25,305 bases of DNA from a virus. The notes beneath the pieces are model-generated. The model did no database searches, was not told the DNA's origin, and saw only the letters and a list, made by a program, of their open reading frames with translations. Position 1 is the stretch's first letter, and every line of letters begins with the position of its first letter. The DNA lies in the IMG/VR virus record IMGVR_UViG_3300030329_005169, positions 1-25,305 of that record, one strand, 5' to 3'. Positions 22,501 to 25,305 of the stretch are shown here, piece after piece. The position numbers and the translations under genes are program-made.

Positions 22501-25305
22501 ACTGTGACTTGAGATCCAGAATATCGTAATCACCAGGTGCAGCTGCAGGGTCGCCTTCGAGGAAGTCCGGGTGAGTCTGGATCGAGGCAAACAGTCTCTC
22601 GAATGCTAGGATGACGTTGTTTCGTTCAGATTCCTGGGGATGAGTAAGTGGGAATCGCTTGTCGGCCCCTTCGACTTCGTCGAGGCTCATCTGGTATGCC
22701 GCGTCAGACGAGGTCAGAAATTCGGTTGTGAAGTTAGCCTGGGTGATCTTGTGGGCAAGGTACATCTCGAAGGCCCTGGCGAACATCTCCGTAGGGCGCT
22801 GCCAGTAAGGTTTCTTCGAGAACGCCTGAACATCTTCTATGTACTGGGAGCCCTTCACTTTCATGTTGGTGCTTCCCTCAATGAAACTTTTCAGTTTTCT
22901 TCTATCCTCGGTCAGGCTTTGGCTTTCGTTTTCGCCAAGCTTCTTGCCGTCCCGCAAATGGTTCATCTCTTTCCTGGCAATCGAATGCTCCAGGTTCATC
23001 ACCTTCGATGCAACTTCATCCATGTCAAAAAAGAGAGCATTCATCACCTCACCGAATGCCAGCTGCAGCTCCCTGGTATTCGGATCATCTGCATAATCGA
23101 CATCATCCATCCAGGCAGAGTCGTCCTTTTTGAGGGTGCGGATCCGCGCAGACATACCCCGATCCCAGTCGGTTCCTAATTTGGAAAGGATGTGATAATC
23201 AAGTGCATGGCCCCATTCATGGCCGAAGGATAATGAACGACCCAGGCCCTTGATCGGGGATGGAGGCATGATGATGAAAGGTGCAGCAATCTCCGGAAGA
23301 TCAGATTTCGTGGTGACGGCGTCGCCTCCCTTCTCATTATAAAAGGCAGCGTAATATCCGCCCCAGTCCTTACCTGGGAGTGCTAATCCTAAATCACCAT
23401 TGAGACTGATTGCTGAATTGGGAAGCTGTAGAACATTGGCCATAACCTGCAGCTGACGATAGGCGTCCAGCAGGTTATCTAAATCATCATCGATCTTTAT
23501 GTTAGTCGGTGATGTTGCAATGTAGGGTATTTGAAACTTTTCCTGAATCAGTTCCTTCAGGACGTTTCGTTTGAAGATTGGGGTTTTGTTTTCAATGTCC
23601 TGCCATCGTTGCCCTCTTGGTGCTGCATAGTCCGTGAAGGCTTGGCGGAAGATGGAGATTCTCGGGTTGGCATGTTCTTTGTTTCCGATTTCTCCGGGTC
23701 GGGTTCCTGGCGGCGGTTTACTTTCACCCCCAGGCTCAGTATCTCGTCTAGAAACTTCAGGTTCGCCCCTGGTGCTGGTGTCGGCATCTAACTCTGGTCC
23801 GCTATCTCGTTTAGCTTTTGTGCGGCTTTTCTTGCGTCCGGTAGGTCGTGCTTGTTCGCTGTCCGCATCAAGGCTTTCGCTACGAGCTTCATCGATTCCC
23901 GGGAGGCTTTTTTGCTTTCTGGCGTTTCTTCTTTCTTTTCTGGCATCTTCTCTCTCTCTTGCTTTACGTTGTGCGATATCGATTACTGTACCGGCTTCGA
24001 CAGTATTTTCAAGACCAGGTAATCCACCTGGTTCCTGACCCATGACTTCGTCCACCAGGAACTGCACCATATCCCGGATGTATTCCTTGGATTTCGGTCT
24101 GGTTTTCTCTTCATTATAAAATGCAGAAATGAAGGCATCCCGGACAGGATCGGCGTCCTCCTGGAAGAGAGAGCCCTGGTTAAAATATTCTTTGACCGGA
24201 TTCGGTATCGTTTTATCGTTTCTTAGATCAGAGATTTTATTGACCGCGTCCACCAGCTTCTGCGGGATCGCCTTCATCTCTTCAGTAATATTGTCCGCAA
24301 CCTTGAGCTTCGCAAATGCAGGCGCTGCGTCCCTCAATCCTTCTGATAAGGCTTTGACGTTGTCGGTTCCAGTCGATTCGAGCATCCGCTCCAGGGCCGT
24401 AGGATCATCATATGCCTTGGCAAGGATGGCATTCTGGATACGCTTCTCGCCTTCCAGGGTGAGTGCGCCCTTGTTATAAAACTGGCCCTGTTCTGATTTC
24501 GGAACAACACGCCGATCAAAGGCGCTGATAAACATGGCGTTATCCGTATTCGTCAGCGATCCGCCTTTGTATAAATCCAGAGTCTCGAGATTCAGGGCGT
24601 CTGCATCACGCTTGGCCTGCTCCGTGGCACTCAGGGCGCTGACGGCAGCTTCATTCGAAGCCGTGGCAAATTCTTTCAGCAGTTCCGGGGTGACAGGATC
24701 CCCAATCTTATTTTCACCAGTTAGTTCTCTGACCAGGATCGGCTTCTTAAAGTCTTTTGCTCTAGGCGCCCTTTGCAGAATGTAATCGAGATACTGCTGC
24801 TTCTGTTCAGCAAATGCCGGGTCCGTGAATACCAGGTCCAGGGTCAATGCCCTGCCGTTGCCGGATATGATGGTGCCGTCGGGCGTAATGATGGGGGAGC
24901 CTGTATCGGAAGTCCTGGAATTTTCTGTGATTTGAGGAACATCAAGATTCTGCGCTCGATCCCGGACCCCGCGATCCGATTCCAGCCTGCTGCGATCCCG
25001 GATCTGCAGGTCGCCTGTTGCCTGCTTCAGGTCATCCAGCTCAACAACCGCCTGCATGGATTCCAGCTCGATGTCGCTGTTAGGCGGTTTTATCTTTGTT
25101 CTGTCTTCTGAATCTAAAGGACGGATTGTGCTTTCAGGGCCTTGCTTCCTTTTCAGCGAAGAAATTGAATTGCTGAATTCAGGCGCCATCTTAGACCAGA
25201 AACCTGGTTCTTCTTTTGGTGCCTCCGGAGGCTTCGGCCCTTCGATAGGCGTGTCTGGTTGCTGAAGGGGAGGTGCTGGCTTTAAAAACTTTTTAGGTAC
25301 ATTAA
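19595..25305 (-). CDS. Giant virion-associated polyvalent protein: ddrB-like ParB, LPD1/zincin, ejection-type C-terminus (N-terminus cut off)
   Basis: At least 1902 codons are visible. The frame stays open through the right edge, and the ATG at 25189 is internal: the 38 residues before it include PGFWSKM, like the start of other such proteins. Counting from that Met, residues 90-390 contain a ddrB-like ParB domain (GSPIITPDGTIISGNGRALT). A charged, disordered linker (about 410-510) follows. The LPD1 domain spans about 510-840, with zincin site HEWGHALDY (H657, E658, H661) and RPTEMFARAFEMYL later. The rest is long helical sequence, ending in hydrophobic segments (WIGFIEAFIVPMTAWYVG..., HFIANSLLWFL). 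Such proteins are packaged and ejected with DNA to protect it or breach the envelope. The protease activity is inferred from the motif. Confidence 0.88.
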   Translation of the reverse strand, partial: NVPKKFLKPAPPLQQPDTPIEGPKPPEAPKEEPGFWSKMAPEFSNSISSLKRKQGPESTIRPLDSEDRTKIKPPNSDIELESMQAVVELDDLKQATGDLQIRDRSRLESDRGVRDRAQNLDVPQITENSRTSDTGSPIITPDGTIISGNGRALTLDLVFTDPAFAEQKQQYLDYILQRAPRAKDFKKPILVRELTGENKIGDPVTPELLKEFATASNEAAVSALSATEQAKRDADALNLETLDLYKGGSLTNTDNAMFISAFDRRVVPKSEQGQFYNKGALTLEGEKRIQNAILAKAYDDPTALERMLESTGTDNVKALSEGLRDAAPAFAKLKVADNITEEMKAIPQKLVDAVNKISDLRNDKTIPNPVKEYFNQGSLFQEDADPVRDAFISAFYNEEKTRPKSKEYIRDMVQFLVDEVMGQEPGGLPGLENTVEAGTVIDIAQRKAREREDARKERRNARKQKSLPGIDEARSESLDADSEQARPTGRKKSRTKAKRDSGPELDADTSTRGEPEVSRRDTEPGGESKPPPGTRPGEIGNKEHANPRISIFRQAFTDYAAPRGQRWQDIENKTPIFKRNVLKELIQEKFQIPYIATSPTNIKIDDDLDNLLDAYRQLQVMANVLQLPNSAISLNGDLGLALPGKDWGGYYAAFYNEKGGDAVTTKSDLPEIAAPFIIMPPSPIKGLGRSLSFGHEWGHALDYHILSKLGTDWDRGMSARIRTLKKDDSAWMDDVDYADDPNTRELQLAFGEVMNALFFDMDEVASKVMNLEHSIARKEMNHLRDGKKLGENESQSLTEDRRKLKSFIEGSTNMKVKGSQYIEDVQAFSKKPYWQRPTEMFARAFEMYLAHKITQANFTTEFLTSSDAAYQMSLDEVEGADKRFPLTHPQESERNNVILAFERLFASIQTHPDFLEGDPAAAPGDYDILDLKSQFTGVQELSVWDPKSWSIWNAEVKRNIQAARNHMDKQKMRPLRYGEESWRARTQMALQDQFYYPFLRSKTATVIGMRNRIKKARPGETAADRSRRLEALEAINYIQSAIFTEPGASFETHKDGVFPEAVKARHRIFAKSYIDKVKKHKLDLITPEQEKTLELIMVSDPETQAKLDRGEIDKKLVDAAADLRILLNQIHRYVKGPETRVDINYLPENGYLPRVTDTIKVFGDKQNFLYGPPGSTQKGAKPLYYEVLWPNDHGEFVEPELDENGNAIPDSVDQILSVGKEAMKQQYNELAEDPDSPVSVLRDIYRTITSSQNAMKKALKQFEQDAISEKDLNEILEKSRKDINEAVMMNPEALEDAYYEVADLWAEFGAQDWLHRIEITAGEDPNAHSPMGRFTKSRVLPREADTYMREFYMDGLEAISNYITSAVRKAEYNRRFGTHLVPRKQKRDPVTKQPRNYLDYLFQEKLSGVLDETDIRQLRLTIQHSTGTQSHFQDDGMRKALQKIHAMGTMSLLSRAAISSIAEPLTAGVQSESVLKGMEAMALTIEEVFSKLGTKNMQERVKVRRQLANILGVVDDPEIGDIISNRLGGSFADDPALARRMQIYFRRTLLTGYTNASRRAVMRVGIQFLKEMSQEYLDNPGPGYARDTLLDFGITDNDMKAYAEYMTQFNVQLPDIDALLESDGQLHEMGRLMSISVGRFTNWSIQDPDAQDRPRWAEHPVGQLVYGITSFSYAFGKNVLVAGYKKTKREYSKRGLTSGNLMAARLSAAMFSVYMGHTIVNAFRERLTNEERWKEKKEKGELGKYLLEMGIYRSGITGAFDPLFQAWRSLKYQVDLGNLFIGAGPTMFARGGEKMLKWLNEDTNSANTQAAEYQAWIGFIEAFIVPMTAWYVGSNPNFAPFLGMAQGPTAAGIMATVSTPDVKHFIANSLLWFLTGETYTPRKGRQAKKRRVQNKSGKFTNY

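Noticed and set aside
22640-23179. Plus-strand open frame of 179 codons
   Set aside because: Antisense to the LPD1 region of the giant virion protein; no ribosome-binding site or family features.

Overview
The window is a contiguous piece of a temperate tailed bacteriophage genome, or a closely related phage-plasmid. It encodes a tyrosine integrase, an excisionase-like protein, a CI-type repressor, a complete leftward replication and recombination operon, a small terminase subunit, a giant virion-associated polyvalent protein and a long tail fibre with three LamG-like lectin folds. The host cannot be named from the sequence. The fibre architecture and the phage families present are those I associate with marine phages of Gram-negative bacteria, probably Pseudomonadota; this is inference.

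Layout from left to right. (1) 1-5123, minus: tail fibre, C-terminus cut by the window edge, behind a strong sigma70-type promoter and TTTGTT/AACAAA palindromes. (2) 5418-5912, minus: small terminase-like protein; no large subunit is visible. (3) 6069-8735, plus: a rightward accessory operon of nine small genes, most joined by ATGA stop-start overlaps, including a DUF7227-like Cys-rich protein and an LPD25-like/zinc-ribbon protein. (4) 8777-17278, minus: the early operon. In transcription order it encodes a carph-isopro-like HTH protein, RuvC-like resolvase, small basic protein, RecB-like PD-(D/E)XK nuclease, a probable ssDNA-binding protein with an N-terminal extension, PrimPol-helicase, a second PD-(D/E)XK-like protein, a Cro/CI HTH protein, a small acidic protein, a structured untranslated element, a half-size Na+/phosphate cotransporter, an AlpA/HTH_17 protein, two unknowns and a DUF6378-like protein. 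(5) 17279-17474: divergent control region. (6) 17475-19414, plus: small ORFs, repressor, excisionase-like protein and integrase. (7) 19415-19594: a repeat-rich, foldable gap that is a good attP candidate. (8) 19595 to the right edge, minus: the giant polyvalent protein (ddrB-like ParB fold, LPD1/zincin module, probable ejection-type C-terminus), whose N-terminus lies outside the window.

The repressor and the leftward HTH protein face each other across region 5 as a typical lysis/lysogeny switch. The leftward operon supplies priming and unwinding, ssDNA coating, junction resolution and nuclease functions. The structural genes lie on both outer sides. The probable attP is bordered on one side by int and on the other by a virion gene, so the sequence more likely comes from a free, circular or permuted phage genome than from an integrated prophage.

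The most unusual points are: a phosphate-transporter half-protein behind a 137-nt foldable leader and operator-like palindromes that recur upstream of the tail fibre; a cupredoxin-like copper-site motif inside the tail fibre; a 20-bp inverted repeat bracketing the repressor-xis-int block; and a roughly fivefold excess of the palindrome GGATCC, absent from the lectin part of the fibre gene.
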